Shown here in pieces: positions 50,856-63,648 of a stretch of 64,000 bases of DNA. A model generated the notes under the pieces. The model did no database searches. It saw nothing but the letters and a program-made list of their open reading frames with translations, and was not told the DNA's origin. Position numbers and translations under genes: made by a program. Origin of the DNA: Linnemannia elongata (Eukaryota > Mortierellomycota > Mortierellomycetes > Mortierellales > Mortierellaceae); assembly GCA_036320915.1 (NCBI GenBank), contig JAXBDG010000020.1:620001-684000 (forward strand), written 5' to 3'. How positions within the stretch are numbered: position 1 is the stretch's first letter; each line of letters begins with the position of its first letter.

Positions 50856-52438
50856 TGAACGAAATCTAAGTAAAAAAAAGATACATGACCCTGACTCTCA
50901 AAACTTAAGCATGTCCAATTTCTTGTGAGTGTTGCACTAAGGTGAGGATGGGGGAGTGGGTGAAAATGAGCTTGGTACGACATAACTTGCCACGCGCGAG
51001 CAAACTCCTCTCGTCCATGGTATGTTGTGATTTATTTCTTTTTGGTTGTTTCTCACACCCACCTACCCTTCATTTTTCTTCCTCCGCTGGCCTTTGGTGC
51101 AATGAGTGAGAGTTCAAAAGAGATGTGATAACGACGGAGGGAAGAAGTACATGACGCGATGGACTTTCGTAGGATAGTGGAAGGACAGCTGTTAGAAAAC
51201 GGCACTGTGGTGGGCGTTTAGGACGAGTGAAAAGAAGGGAAGGTGAATATTTCGCCGATGCGCCCATCATTATTTTTCCGCTCACTTTCTCGCTCCTCCT
51301 TTTCCGTGATATGTTTGTAAATGAGTGGGTTTGGGCGTCACTTTGTATTTACCCTTCCTTTGTTCATCCACAATCATCGGAAAGCTCTCTTCAAAAAAAA
51401 AAAAAAAAAAAAAGATACTTTCAGTCTCGTACCTCCATTGCATACAACGGCACGGCATCACTAAAATGCAAAGAGGAAAAGCTATCTGATCACAAGTTCA
51501 TGGGAAGGGGAGGAAGCCAAGTCAAAAACAAAACGTTGGAAAGAAACAAAAAATAAACCAGACAATCATGTCCGAACAGATCAATCTCCAACCCTATCCG
51601 GCTCCAGAGCTAGAATCAGAACGAAGGGGCAAGGGCACGCACGCTCCATGATCAATCATTTATCCAGCTCTTAGGTTTGTTTTACCGTCCATGAACCTTC
51701 GTCGTGTTTTATTCTCGAGGTGTGTCCGTGAGCAGCCATTATTTAAAGTGTTATGCTCATAAGGTTTATCGAGAGGAAAGGGAGGGATCCATGGGCATCA
51801 TCATGCTAGGTTTCAAGAAATATTACAAGAGGGACGACTGATGATCTAGACCATCGATTAAAATATTCCTTGCAATGGTAGCATTATTTTCAGTCTTTCT
51901 CAATCCCTCTCTTTGCTCTGGCTGACAAACCCAAACATACTCACTTTCTCTGTGGGTAGTACGGAGAATAGTTCAGATAATACAAACAAAATAAAAGAAC
52001 GGGTGGCACTAAGAAGCAGGAGAAAAAATTAAGGTGGAGTGAGGGGAGGGAAAACAAAGAAATGGTTCTTAGTCATTCACAATTCAACTTGGCGGTTTTG
52101 CGGGGAAAAAGTCAACAATGGGGTTGTGAGATGAAGGAGGTGTGTGCCCTTTTTTTTGATGTAGTTGTTGTTGTTGTTTGTGTTTTTTCATTGCTGTTGT
52201 TATCATGATGCCGTTTGTTTGTTTGTTTGTTTGTTGGTTTGTTTTGTTTATTAATTTTCTTTTTTATTTTCCTTTCGCCTTGCATCCCTCGCATGCTCAT
52301 TTTGTTGACATGAAAAGGTGGTGTGAGAAGTGGACTCAAAAATGAACTGTAAATTTGGCGAAGAAGGAGAGAGCCATGCAAAAAAAAAAAATAAAGATAA
52401 AAAAAATCCGTTCGTTTTTGATGATGACTTCTGTTGGC

Positions 52439-52439
<1 letters not shown>

Positions 52440-52492
<53 letters not shown>
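52440..52492. repeat. Poly(T) tract, about 53 bases
   Basis: The longest homopolymer in the window. Its true length may differ because of sequencing and assembly error. Confidence 0.9.
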
Positions 52493-52493
<1 letters not shown>

Positions 52494-55400
52494 GTGGTGT
52501 TTGTGTAATGATCTGGTTTGGGAGAAGCTATTTGCTCTCAATTGTTGACACCTACCCTTCACTCGAGCTCTTTTTGTTACTTTGTCACTTGCTGAAAAAA
52601 TTAGGCGCGCCATCTTTGTCAGTGGCCAGAAAACAAACGAGTAAAGAACAAAACAATTAACGCCCTACGCCTGATTATTTTTTTTTTCAATTCGTTTGGT
52701 GATGCGAGTTCCTTGAATGACAGCTCCAAAGATGGAGGTACTTTCAGGGGCAATGAGACAACATTAGCTCGCCTCCTTGCTGGGACGGGGTTAAAGAAGG
52801 AGGCAAAACTGACAAAGATACTAGAGGGACGTGCAGTTGGGGTCAAGCAAGAAGTGGGTGGCAAAAGAGACGGGAAGAAGTACAAAGAAAGGAAAGACAT
52901 GTCCGATGACGAATATGAGACTGAAAGAAAAAAAAAAAAAGCTCAACAAAATCTGACAAAAAAAAAATAACCGTTCACCATCGATGAAAGATTTGGAAAG
53001 AGAGGAAGGTGAAAAGCAGATATGTACGGGAGGTGTGAATTGAATGCATGCGTGCATACCTCTCACCTTTTTTTTTTGTTTTCTATTTTGCTAACCACCG
53101 AATTTGTTTCGGGGTGTTTGTCTCCCTCGAAGTTCTTGCCTCGCATGAGTTATTTTCTTTTGGCAAACATTCGTCCACCGTGCACTGGGCCATTCTCACA
53201 CGATACGGATGTCTTCAAAAAGCAACACCGAACTAACAGTAAAATACCTCCATCCGACCCTCTTTCTACTTCATCCCCTCTACTTACTAATTCATTTTTG
53301 AACCACAAACGACGCAAAACAAAAAGGGTAGGCGTAGAAAACAACATCAGCATCAATAAAAGGGTAAAGGTGAAGAGAGAGCAATTAACACTCTTTCCTT
53401 CTTCTACATTATCCGGCTCTCTGCATTTAGCATCCTGAGTACAATGTCAATGGTACCAAGGGCAGAGTGTTTCCATGATCGAGGTTTGTACTCAAATGAA
53501 AAGTATGCGAAGTGTACGCACAACATGGATAGCAAACACAAAACGAAGGATACATACACACATACAAGAAAAAAAAACCATTTATATTTCTGTGTATTCC
53601 ATTATCCGTTGTTCGTCTCCTTGTCTCCCCGTGAGCAATAGAAACGTGGCTTTCCAAACGAGACAACCCTAACGGTTTTTTGATGTCTTTCACTGAATTG
53701 AGGCTGAATTGAAAAATAAAAATAAAAAAGAGTGACGTGAGTACCCACACGGTTACAGGCGTGGCACGGTGTTCGAGTTTAGTGAAGGGAGGAAAGTGAA
53801 GTGAGGAAGGTGGGTGAGCACACTGACACTCACAAGGTGTGAAAAAACCTTATTTCGAAAAGGGAAAGCATCACAACAACCGAAGGACGCACGATTGCAA
53901 CGGGCACAGAGGGAAGTAGGTGTCAAAAAGTGAGAGCAATCTTTGTCGGGAATGAACGCACGGGATTCTTTTTTTTTTATTTTTTTTTATGGCTCTTCTT
54001 CAATGGTTCAAGGTGAAGGATGGTGGATAGTAGTATATAAGAAGGGGACAAGGCGTACCACAACGAAGTTGGACCAGTACAAAAGTGGAGGAGTTCGATG
54101 AGATGTGCCCGAACGAAACAAGTAGTGGCGGGGGAGCAAAGGCGCACTATCGCGAGGTTTTCGTCATTTAGCTTGACTAGCTGGTTCCACCTTCATAAAC
54201 ATCCGACCTACTCGAAGCTAACGGTAACAAGGAAAAAAAATAAAAGGTTAGTGGCATAGCCCTTTTTTTTTATCTGATGGGCCGTTGTCAAGGCATGGGC
54301 AGGTGACCCCGAATAAGAAAAGTGCCAGTGTGTGGAATTGCTTATGTGAGCTAGAGAGGGAGTAAAGGGGGCAAGAGGGTACCCCTGACCGCTAATCACG
54401 GCCGTTAGTCAAAAACCAAAAAAAAAAAAAAAAAAAAGAACCTTCAGCCATTTTAGACATTTGTCCAGTCGTCCGGTCAATTATTTGGCCGATGCGTAGC
54501 ATGTGCACAAAATGGCTGCTCTCTGGCCAAAACATTACAACAGCAAAAAGAAAAAGACATGCCGTGTTAGATGAAGGAATAAGACATCACATCCAAGAGA
54601 TGAACGAGAGCGAAGGATGGAAGAAGAGAGGGAGGGAGGGAAAGGGTAATTTAACTTGCATGCACCCTCTTTGCCACGCGGTTGGTGGAAGCAACAATTG
54701 GGGGACTAGAGTGAGATAGGGAAGGGATGGAGAAGGACGAAGCGCACGCACGAGAGCACTGTTCGCCTTTTGCTATCAAGCCAACAAACATATAAACAAA
54801 CACAAACAAATAAACAAAGAGACACATCAGGCATTACAAGACAGGAAGCAGGATTATGGATGACAGATGGAGAGGAGATGTCAAAATAGGATGAAAAAAA
54901 ATCTACTCCCCATGATCGTCTTCTCATGATCGTCAGAAACTGAATAAAACAAGCGAGATACAGGTGAGGTGTTATTACCCAAACCACAACTGCGGCCTTC
55001 CAAAATCAACGCCAAAGAAAGTATGTGCACTGTCCACTATAACCATGAAGCTCCATCATCCTCGCATGAACTCACCACCACGATGTTTATTCTCTCGATT
55101 TTCACCTTTCTTCGGCACATAATTAAATGGTTAGAGTGGTTAGAGAACGATGCGCTTGTGCATCATCCAGAGCGTTGGTTAGGGGAAATAAAAGAGAGAG
55201 AGGGACAAAGGCAGGCGCCCTCAAGAAGATGAAAGAGAATGAGCTCAGCGATTCAATGGTATGGTTCCAAGATCAATTATCGATAGGAGTAGGAATAATG
55301 GGTCAGGATAGGAAGAGGGTCATAGAAATAACTCATTTGAACGAAGAAAGTGAGCATGAGCACTACAGGAATGAAGTTCGATCCCTCACTCTTTGTCGCC

Positions 55401-58178
55401 ATGGCGCAAGGGGTTAATACATTTGGTGGTACAGAAACGTATTACTATCAAACACGGACAGCAGGAAAGAAGAATAAATAAAAATAAGGGCGGGCACCTC
55501 GTAAAGTGAACAGTCGTACTTCGGAACGAACAAACAACAAAAACTCGTTGTTGTTGAAAACGCGTCCCAACCACGCAACATTCGAAGGAGAAGAAAGTGG
55601 AGCACACACCAAGCTTCGGATCTGTTCTTGGCACTAAAAAAAAGGAAGAACAACGTGTTCTGACTAATACCATGCACCATCTCCAATTGCTCAACAAACA
55701 CCATGTCTTATTCTCATTGCTCGTCTTTCTCCGACATGGGTGGCGTGCTACTATTGAAAGTGCGATCTGTCTGCCAACTGAGCATTCTAGAAATGTTCAT
55801 CCGCGTTGAACCGTCGCTCATAAAACTAAGATCCAAGGAGCCGGAAGGTCAGCCTATTCTGTTTCTCAGCAACAAAGAATGAAAGACGTTCTCGTTATCA
55901 AGGGTAAACGGAAAGCTGATACATATCTGATGAGTGCCACATATACGAGAAAGAAAAAAGGGAATGATGGTCTATCCCTGCCTGCGCCCTGAACCTCTGA
56001 TCAGAAATCAGCTTTGTGTACAATCCCGACTCGAGCTCTAACGAATGAAAAAAGGGGGGATGTAGAGGAGTAGAGGTTTTTTTGTTTTGTGTTTGCGTCC
56101 AAATTAATGCAAACCAACACTGAATGACGACAGCCCATACACATGCGTGAAAAAAGGGGGTCAGGGAAAAACATCAAAGCAAAAGGCCAAGGTCAAAGCA
56201 AAAAAGCAAAGAAAGTAAGAGACTGTGATATGGCTATCAATGTGGTGAACGTGAGCGTAGGTATTGGCACGAGGATCGTGAGAAAAAAATAGATCTATGC
56301 TGAGACCCACTCATTCCTGCAACATATGACAAATGACGCGTTTTGAGCAGAGAAGTACCCTTGGAGGGAGTTTTGGACCGAGGGTTTGTGTTGTTGCGCT
56401 TCATCGGTTTATGTGGTTTTGTGTGTAAATGTGTGTGTGTGCAAGCGGCTCGTTCACATACCCGCTCAAAATATTCCTAAGCAAAAGAGGGTCTTGCTCA
56501 TGCTGTACACAAAGTACATTGGTTTAAAAAAACCACCGAATAAAAGAAAAAAAGAGGGGAAGTAAGGGAAAGGGGGGGGGAGGGAGTTACGAACAAGAAA
56601 AAACGGTTACATTGCGCCCATTCATATACAATGTGAAGATAAGAACGCCTTGCTGACGCATACTCATTGAATCCCAACCCTACGCTTTGCTTGTTGAAAA
56701 CGCTCACTATTCTGCCTGTTTTTTTCAAACATTCCAAACTTATATGATTTTTCTCATGAAAAGGCGTAACTATTGGACGTAGAGCAGCAACAAGGCGTAC
56801 TCGTCCGTGGAAAGTGGCATACTCGAGGTATTGACTTGATAGGTCCAATTGGTTCCAGCAGTGCGCAGAGAGTAGCAAAGAAGTTACCCCAAAAATTGTT
56901 GTTAATGGATGCCCAGAACATGGCGAATTCGAAACCAAGGATATCTGAATCTTCAAGGACGATGACGGTATCCTTTGTTTTGGTGATGATGGTGTGGTGT
57001 GTGTTCAACTCAGGGGCATGAAGAAAAGTGAAGAACTAGCACGGAGACTTGTTGCAGTGGTTTCAAACTCAAGCCATGTTGTTGTCTGAAAGGCTTGAGA
57101 GGGAGAGAGTACTTTTTGCATTGTCTTGAGTTTGAGTCTGACCGCTGAGGAAGTGATGACTAACCAAATGAATGGATACTGACTTTGGTTAGATAATAAA
57201 GGGAAGCAAAGAGTAAAAAAAAAGGGGGACGGGTAGGAAGGAGGGAGCCATGCCGGGCACACATTTGAACAAAATATTTGTATACATTATACATGAAGAA
57301 GATGGATGACCCATGTCCTGTTATCCATGCAGGTGCATCGGTTGTGTTGATGTGATGTGGTCCATCTTTTTTGTGTTGCGGTCCAATCCCATCCTATCCA
57401 TCCGATCCGAGGGGTGAGAGAGCGAGGCATATAAGTGTATGTCTGTATGCCTCGAGAAGAGGAGCGAATGGAAGGGTGCACGAGCAGAGTCCATTCGATG
57501 TCTGTTTCGAGATCGAGTGGTGGGAGTGATCGTTAATTCCTGCTCGAGAAGGTCAATCAATTCATTTGTTCCTTACTCAATAATATGAAATATGAAATAT
57601 GAACTAAGAACCAAGAATGAATTGAATGGATCTAAGACTGAATATACTTTTGTAATGAATGAATGACAACCCCCTCCCCTGTCGACCACCAAACACACAC
57701 ACCGTTTCTCGGTGACCAAAGGGCAAAAAGAGAGGGCAGACGAACAAACGGACATAACGAGCCCTCTTTTTTTTTTATGCTTCTACTTCTTCTTCTTCAT
57801 CTCATTGTTCCCCTCATTTTCATTCTGCACCATTCACTTTTGTTTTTTCTGGTTTTGCCGATTGTTTGTAATTATTTTTTTTCTTGGTTGCCTGTGCTCA
57901 CACACCCACCCAGCCCTCACCCACACCACGTTTTTTTCTTTCTTTTCTCTTCTTTTCCTTCACTCACTCTCATAGACAACAACTGACTCCTCTCCTCCCT
58001 CCCTCTTCCCTTTTCTTTCTTTTGTTAAACTCTTCCTGGATCCAGTTTCTACTTCACACCACCACTCTTATGCACAATAAACCCTACTTTACCTTCCAAG
58101 ACTCCCCATACCGACTTTCTTTCCTTCCTCATCTCTTATAAAACACTCATCACACCATTCACTTCAGTGAAAGAGTGA

Positions 58179-58201
58179 AAAAAAAAAAAAAAAAAAAAAA
58201 A
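58179..58201. repeat. Poly(A) tract, about 23 bases
   Basis: A run in the CT-rich upstream region of the zinc-finger gene. Confidence 0.9.
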
Positions 58202-58755
58202 GCCTTCGCTTTATTCCCCTCCCCCCTTGTCCCGTGCACACACACAGACACATACACCGTCTCTATCTCATAAATCGATTTTTTTTATTTTATTTTGTTG
58301 TTTTTGCGCCCAGTGCAAGACAATACAAGACATCAAAAAGAAAATAAGAAAAGAGCAACACCAGCCAGCCACTTCCACCTTTCCACCTGGTCCCCCTACC
58401 CCCCTACTTTCCCTCCCTCTCCTTCTTTCTCTTCTTCCTCTTAAGCAACGACAACAGCCAAGCCAGTTTTTTCATTTTTTATTTTTTTTTCTCTATTTCA
58501 GCCAACCAGCTCACTACACCTTCCTCTCTTCTTCTTCTCTTACCTTCTCTTCTTTGCTGACAATACACTTTACCCCCTACCTACAACTTTCATACTCACC
58601 CATACACACGCACAGTCATCCTTTTTTCTACGCACACCTTAATCAAACTTCATCCCCTCCTCTCTGACTGTGTGATCAACTTCCCTCCTTTACAACACAC
58701 TACCTCGCATTCATTCATTCATCCCCTCGTCACCTGATTCCCTCTATCTCTCTCC

Positions 58756-61700
58756 ATGGACATTCGAAGCATGCTCAACTCGGGCTCGGCCGCTGCCCAA
58801 CAACTCAAGGAGCAACAGCAGCAGCAGGACCTGCAGCCTCGGCGGCAACACAGCAGCAACGGTAACGGCGAGGAGATTGATCTTGATCTCGATATCGACC
58901 TCGACGACAACCCCGACGACGACGACAAAGAATCTGGTAGTTCCTCCGACGCTGAGGGTACTGTTTCTATCGATCGTCCCTACGAGTGTGTCTGGGTTGA
59001 CTGCACAAAGTCATTCTCAAGACGTTCTGATCTGGCCAGACACAGACGTATCCACACCGGCGAAAGGTAACCTAGCTTGCTTGTAAAGACAGAGCATTTA
59101 GCACGTCGCTTTGGTTCAAAATATTCTTCGCCATCCTCCCTCGTTTGTGTATTTTTCCCTCGATTTTTTTTAATGGGTTCACGAGGTACAAGGGGGCGGG
59201 TGGAACAATTGCAAAGCAGCAGCCCCTACCACTACTACCACCACCACTATCAACATCATCATAGTAATCATCATCATCCTGCACAAGTACCATCGAATAC
59301 CCATGGAAGGAGGCAGGGGCAAGAGAACGAGGCAGAGAAATGAAAAGAGCGGAAAAAGGGCCACTCTACTATGATCGCATAAAATTATCTACACCCTCCA
59401 TCCCCTCCTTGGCATGGTCATGCTTGTTTCCCTTTTTTCCTTCCCTTTTCTTACCACCCTTGTTCCGAAGGTCATCAACAAAAGAATGACGGACAGAGAA
59501 CATTGAACAAAACAGAGAAAAAGAGGCTTATCGTCCTGCATAGAGAAGGCATGCTATGATGGTCATGGTCATTGACAAGGAATGATAGACAACCATCAGA
59601 ATGGTCATCAGCGAGACGGAGGAGAAAGAGAGAGAAGGTGATTTTTGTGCATAAAAAGGCATCACCCGCCATCGCTGTCAAGCGCAGCCTTTTGTTGTTC
59701 CTCGAAGGACTTCTGACTTCCCCTATGAAAGGTATTCTTTGGCCCCATGTTAACCCCACTCTTCTCGTCTTCGTCATAGGCCATACCAATGTGAATGGGC
59801 TGGTTGTGGGAAGCAATTTATCCAGCGCTCAGCCCTGACAGTCCACTACCGTACCCACACTGGCGAGCGCCCCCACGTCTGCGAATACGAGTCCTGCCAA
59901 AAGTCCTTCAGCGATGTAAGTATTTGAGAGACAACAAGAGCACCCACCTCTACCTCAAACCACCAAAGAGCGGTAATGGCTGTGATTCGTTTTCGTTTCA
60001 GGATAGACCAACAGTCCTCCACACGGGCACCCTCCACCCCGTCTCAATCGCTCTCTAGTACGCCCTGACCATGGCCACTGCTCCAGCATCTTCAAATGCC
60101 TATTTTTTTGCCTTCTGTCAATCCACCCAACATCACTGACATATTTCACATGGAGCCAACAAACCGCTGGTCAGATGTGCTCTTTCTTCAATGGATCCTG
60201 GTGTCAAACCGCTGGACAGGAGGGGAAAAAAGAAAAAGAAAAAGTCTCACAAGCGCCCATGCGACAGAAGGCTCAAACCCCCCTGATTTTTTTTTTTTTT
60301 TTTTTTTTTTGCGAATTTGCGTGTGCTTGTGCACGCACGCACGCCATAACCAAAACACGACGCCGGGAAGAAATAGAGGGGGCATGAGCGTGTGCTTCAG
60401 ACAAAACAACAACGGTTGGGTAGTGCGCACGCCCCGTGAGGATAACAAAAAATGACGAAGCGTATTTCTCTGGGAAAGATGGGTGCGTGCATACAAACGT
60501 GGATGGGACAACAACCACAGCACAACAACAACAATACCGACAAGAAATACGTCGAATGACAACTCAATTTCATTTTCTTCGCCCTATACCTCAAACTGAC
60601 CGTCTCTTTCGTTACAGTCATCATCTCTAGCTCGTCATCGTAGGACACACACTGGCAAACGGCCTTATGTCTGTGAGAACCCAGGCTGCGGAAAGACTTT
60701 CACCCGACGCACAACCCTCACTCGTCATCAAAAGGGCCATGAGCCTGACCTCAAGACATTTATCAGGTAAGGGCTTGAATGAGACGATCTCTCCTTTACC
60801 TAATGCGCAGTCCGAACAATTGGATTACATACATAAAAAAGGCGTTGGTTGTTAACCTGTCCAATGGTCTCCTATTCTATTTTCTTTGGGAATCACAAAA
60901 ATAGCGATAATAGAGAGCAACTTGCGGCCGCAGGAATCCTTGTTGCTATCCCTCAATCCAACCGCCCTCACTTGCAACGATCACAGTCGCACTCTGTCTC
61001 CAACTCTTCACCTCCCTCGCCCAGCCCCAACGGTCACTCGCACTCTCACTCTCACTCGCACTCTAATGGATATCTGCCACCCTTGAACCAGGATCGTTTC
61101 GGGACATCACCCATGGGCTCTCGCTCTGTCGGACCAGCATCGTCAAAGTACTTTGGAACCAGCTCTCCCAGCTCGTTCCAGGGCGCCTTCGGTCACTCGT
61201 CCTCATACCAAGGAGAAGAATCGAACATGACCCGTCCTATGCATCATCACAGCCACAGCCACAGCCACAACCACAGCCACAGCCACAGCTACAGCGGTGA
61301 TCACGGAACGAACGGTCGTCATCACTACCCCCCGGCTGGGTCAGGTCACCAGCACTACCACTCGGACCATGGTCACCATGAAATGTCGTCATCGCTTCCT
61401 TCCCATTTCCACATGCATCAATCCCAGTCAAGGCCTGTTCGGTGGGAGCCTCAGGGATCGAACGGTCACAGCCAGCACGGTCGTACAGACAGCCAGAGCC
61501 CGACAGCAGAGCCCATGGACGTTGCAATGTCTTCCTCCTTGCCTGCGGGATACGGTCAACCTGCCATGTCTTTTGCACACCACAGCGGCCCTAGCAACGG
61601 ATCGTCTTCTGGACCTCTTCCCCACCCTCACCATCATCATCGTCAACAACACTCGCAGGATTATGGTCGGTCGTCGCAGGGACCCTCATCACCCTCCACC

Positions 61701-62072
61701 AATGGCCACTTTAACCATGAGCACGGACGATTTGCAGACAGTGAGCGATCGCACCACCAGCATTCCTTGTCGGGATCTTTTTCACACTCAGGATCGTCAC
61801 GAGGCAGCCCGGGACCTTACTCGCAATCATTTCCCACACACTCGCACATGCAATCACCACAGCAACCACACTCTCCTCACATCAACGGCAACGGTAATGG
61901 TAACGGTCATCACCACTACTCCTCATCGCCTTCTTCAACCTCATACTTTCAATCGCAGTCGTCCCCTTACCAAGGTTCGTCGTCTCATTACAGCAGTGGA
62001 CACCATGCCTCGTCCTCGATGGACGACCGGCGGTTCCACTCTGCGCCCATCCCTGTCCGCAACCGCTCCTAG
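58756..62072 (+). CDS. Four-finger C2H2 transcription factor with His-Ser-rich tail
   Basis: A probable nuclear DNA-binding regulator. Exons 58756-59066, 59780-59915, 60618-60766 and 60905-62072 join in frame to 587 residues. After a Gln-rich and Asp/Glu-rich acidic N-terminus ([14 protein letters not shown]) come four fingers of C-x4-C-x12-H-x3-H type with TGER/TGKR linkers. Their cores are [60 protein letters not shown] (split by intron 2) and [20 protein letters not shown]. The C-terminal about 390 residues are disordered, rich in His, Ser, Gly, Gln and Pro, with (HS)n runs. Introns 1 and 2 are about 700 bases each and the second has a T tract. I cannot tie it to a named regulator. Acidic and Gln-rich regions suggest an activator. 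Confidence 0.93.
60289..60310. repeat. Poly(T) tract in intron 2 of the zinc-finger gene
   Basis: T run of about 22 bases roughly mid-intron. Confidence 0.9.
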
Positions 62073-62360
62073 TCAGCTGGCTGATCAATTGAGCCGTAGC
62101 GTACCAATGCCTTTTTGTCATTCACTCTTTCTTTAAATACATAGCACTATCGTAATATTCCCCCTTTCTTTCTAAAACAAAAAAAAAAACCTGAACTCTT
62201 CTCCTCCTTGTACAAACAGTTTACACGTTAAAATAAAAAAGCACAAAAAACACTAGAAACAACTACCGGGTCATTTGAACAATTGGATGATGTGGTTTTC
62301 TTCAACAAGGAAGGAGAACCCTGTCTACTTTTAATTGCCATCCCAATAAGAAAGGGATTA
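62073..62360. terminator. Convergent 3' region of the C2H2 and AN1-like genes
   Basis: About 290 bases between converging stop codons. AATAAA at about 62232 on the plus strand is a candidate poly(A) signal of the C2H2 gene. Confidence 0.4.
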
Positions 62361-63097
62361 TCATGAGGACCCGGCGGGTCCACCTCCTGGAGTTCCTGAT
62401 CCTGGTACGCCTCCTAACCGACTACCGCCAGTGCCCCAAGTCTTTTGTGCTGGCTTCTTCTTGTTTGACCCTTTTGCCTTCTTTCCTCCCGTTCCTCCTC
62501 CTCCACCGCCTCCTACTGCGCCCCCTGTTGTTGATGTCGATGAAGGAGTAGCAGCAGATCGACCGGTGGTCTCCTGTAAGGACTGAACGCGTTGTTGAAG
62601 ACGTTGATGGAGTTCTTGACGCGAAGTCTCGATATTCCAACCTGGTTGACGGTGTGTCACGCCGCGGTCGCGTGCTTCTGCGCCCAGGATGTGTCCTGAA
62701 TCACGTTGAAATTGTTGGCGTGCTTGGTCCCGGCCTTTTTGGGCGCATGTCTGTGAGTGTGTCTCTGGGTGGCTATTTGGGAGAAAGGAGGGGGGGAGTG
62801 TGAGTATGGGTGTTTTTGCTTTTGCGAGTAAAGGTGATCAGCCTAGTTCTATTTTTTGAGCCAGGAATGCGGAATGAAGAAAAAAAAAAATTAAGAGATT
62901 TACCGGTGCTCCATGCAAAAAACAAGACGACAGTGGCGGCATTCTGCTTTGACAGCGGAGAGGAACTTTTTGCAGTGTGCGCATCGGTCTTGGGTGGATG
63001 GTGGTTCTGTCTGTTGTTGCTGTTGTTGGGAGGTGGTGGAGTCCTGGGACTTTGTGGTTGTCCTTGTGGGACGGACGGTTGTTGTGCGTGAGCTCAT
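62361..63097 (-). CDS. AN1-type zinc-finger protein
   Basis: Two exons, 63097-62904 and 62772-62361, join in frame to 201 residues. A Thr/Gln-rich leader precedes CAHCKKFLSAVKAECRHC and the following RLVFCMEHR. The exon junction continues HPETHSQTC, giving the C-x2-C-x10-C-x2-C-x4-C-x2-H-x5-H order of AN1 fingers. These are linked to ubiquitin, p97/Cdc48 and stress responses in other eukaryotes. The last spacer is H-x3-C rather than the usual H-x-C. A helix (QARQQFQRDSG) follows, then Gly-rich and Lys-rich low complexity (KKAKGSNKKK) to the end. The start chosen is the first ATG that leads directly into the leader; an upstream frame is not protein-like. Only one AN1 finger and no A20 finger is present. 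The function is inferred from family only. Confidence 0.82.
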
Positions 63098-63648
63098 GAC
63101 TTTTTTTTCCTTTCTTCCTGTAATGTGGGTTGGGTAGTGTGTGAAGTACACTGAGTGATGCAGACTGCGGCGATGGGAGGGGGGGTGGGCGAAGGTCTTG
63201 ATGAAGGTGGTTGAAGGAAGAGAAGAAAAAGGGTTGTGTGTGTTCAGTTCTTGACATTTTTGACTGATAGAACGAGAGTCCAAGAGGCCTTGCGGCACTC
63301 ACATGCACGTGATGAAAAGGGTATAGGGGGTTTCACAACTAAATTGCCCAATGCTTTTTCTTCTCCCATAGGGTGCTCGTCTTTTTCTTTTTGACTTGCA
63401 CACACCTCCTTCAACTCATTCCACCCCCCTCTTCCAATCTTCCCCGCCTCATTGAAAGCTGTCGTTCTTTTTCTCACACTCTACAGTACTCTCCGATATG
63501 AGATAATAAAGACAAAAAGAGAATGTACGTGTGGGTGTCCAAAAGAGCGCGAGGCAGGAGGAATGGCTAACCTCAAACGAGAATACCCAATCGCCAGAGA
63601 TCTGAGGGTTTTTTTTTATTTTATTTTTATTTTGTTTTTCTAGTATGC
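63098..63648. other. Intergenic region upstream of the AN1-like gene
   Basis: About 550 bases between two minus-strand genes: AN1 promoter (GA-rich near 63180-63230 on the plus strand) and the 3' untranslated region of the gene at the window edge. No gene was found within it. Confidence 0.45.

Larger units (their letters stand above)
49500..58755. other. 9.2 kb stretch without a supportable protein gene
   Basis: An AATAAA at about 49507 marks the probable end of the coiled-coil mRNA. From there to the zinc-finger start no open frame has domain features. The stretch has A, T and G homopolymers (50710, 50838, 51394, 52440, 54419, 58179), tetranucleotide TTTG units (52217-52236), and an isolated TATATAAG at 54034. 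A long pyrimidine-rich run from about 57760 to 58750 is probably the promoter and 5' leader of the zinc-finger gene. Regulatory DNA or non-coding transcripts are possible but unproven. Confidence 0.6.

Noticed and set aside
56773..57021. Plus-strand frame with WHTRGIDLIGPIG, loosely like the start of a retrotransposon integrase core
   Set aside because: The following residues show no integrase catalytic pattern, and no reverse transcriptase, gag or terminal repeats lie nearby. It is probably chance.
61000..61300. Regular CAC/TCC-type repeats that could be mistaken for a tandem or CRISPR-like array
   Set aside because: They are codon-level repeats encoding His-Ser runs inside the C2H2 gene, with no unique spacers.
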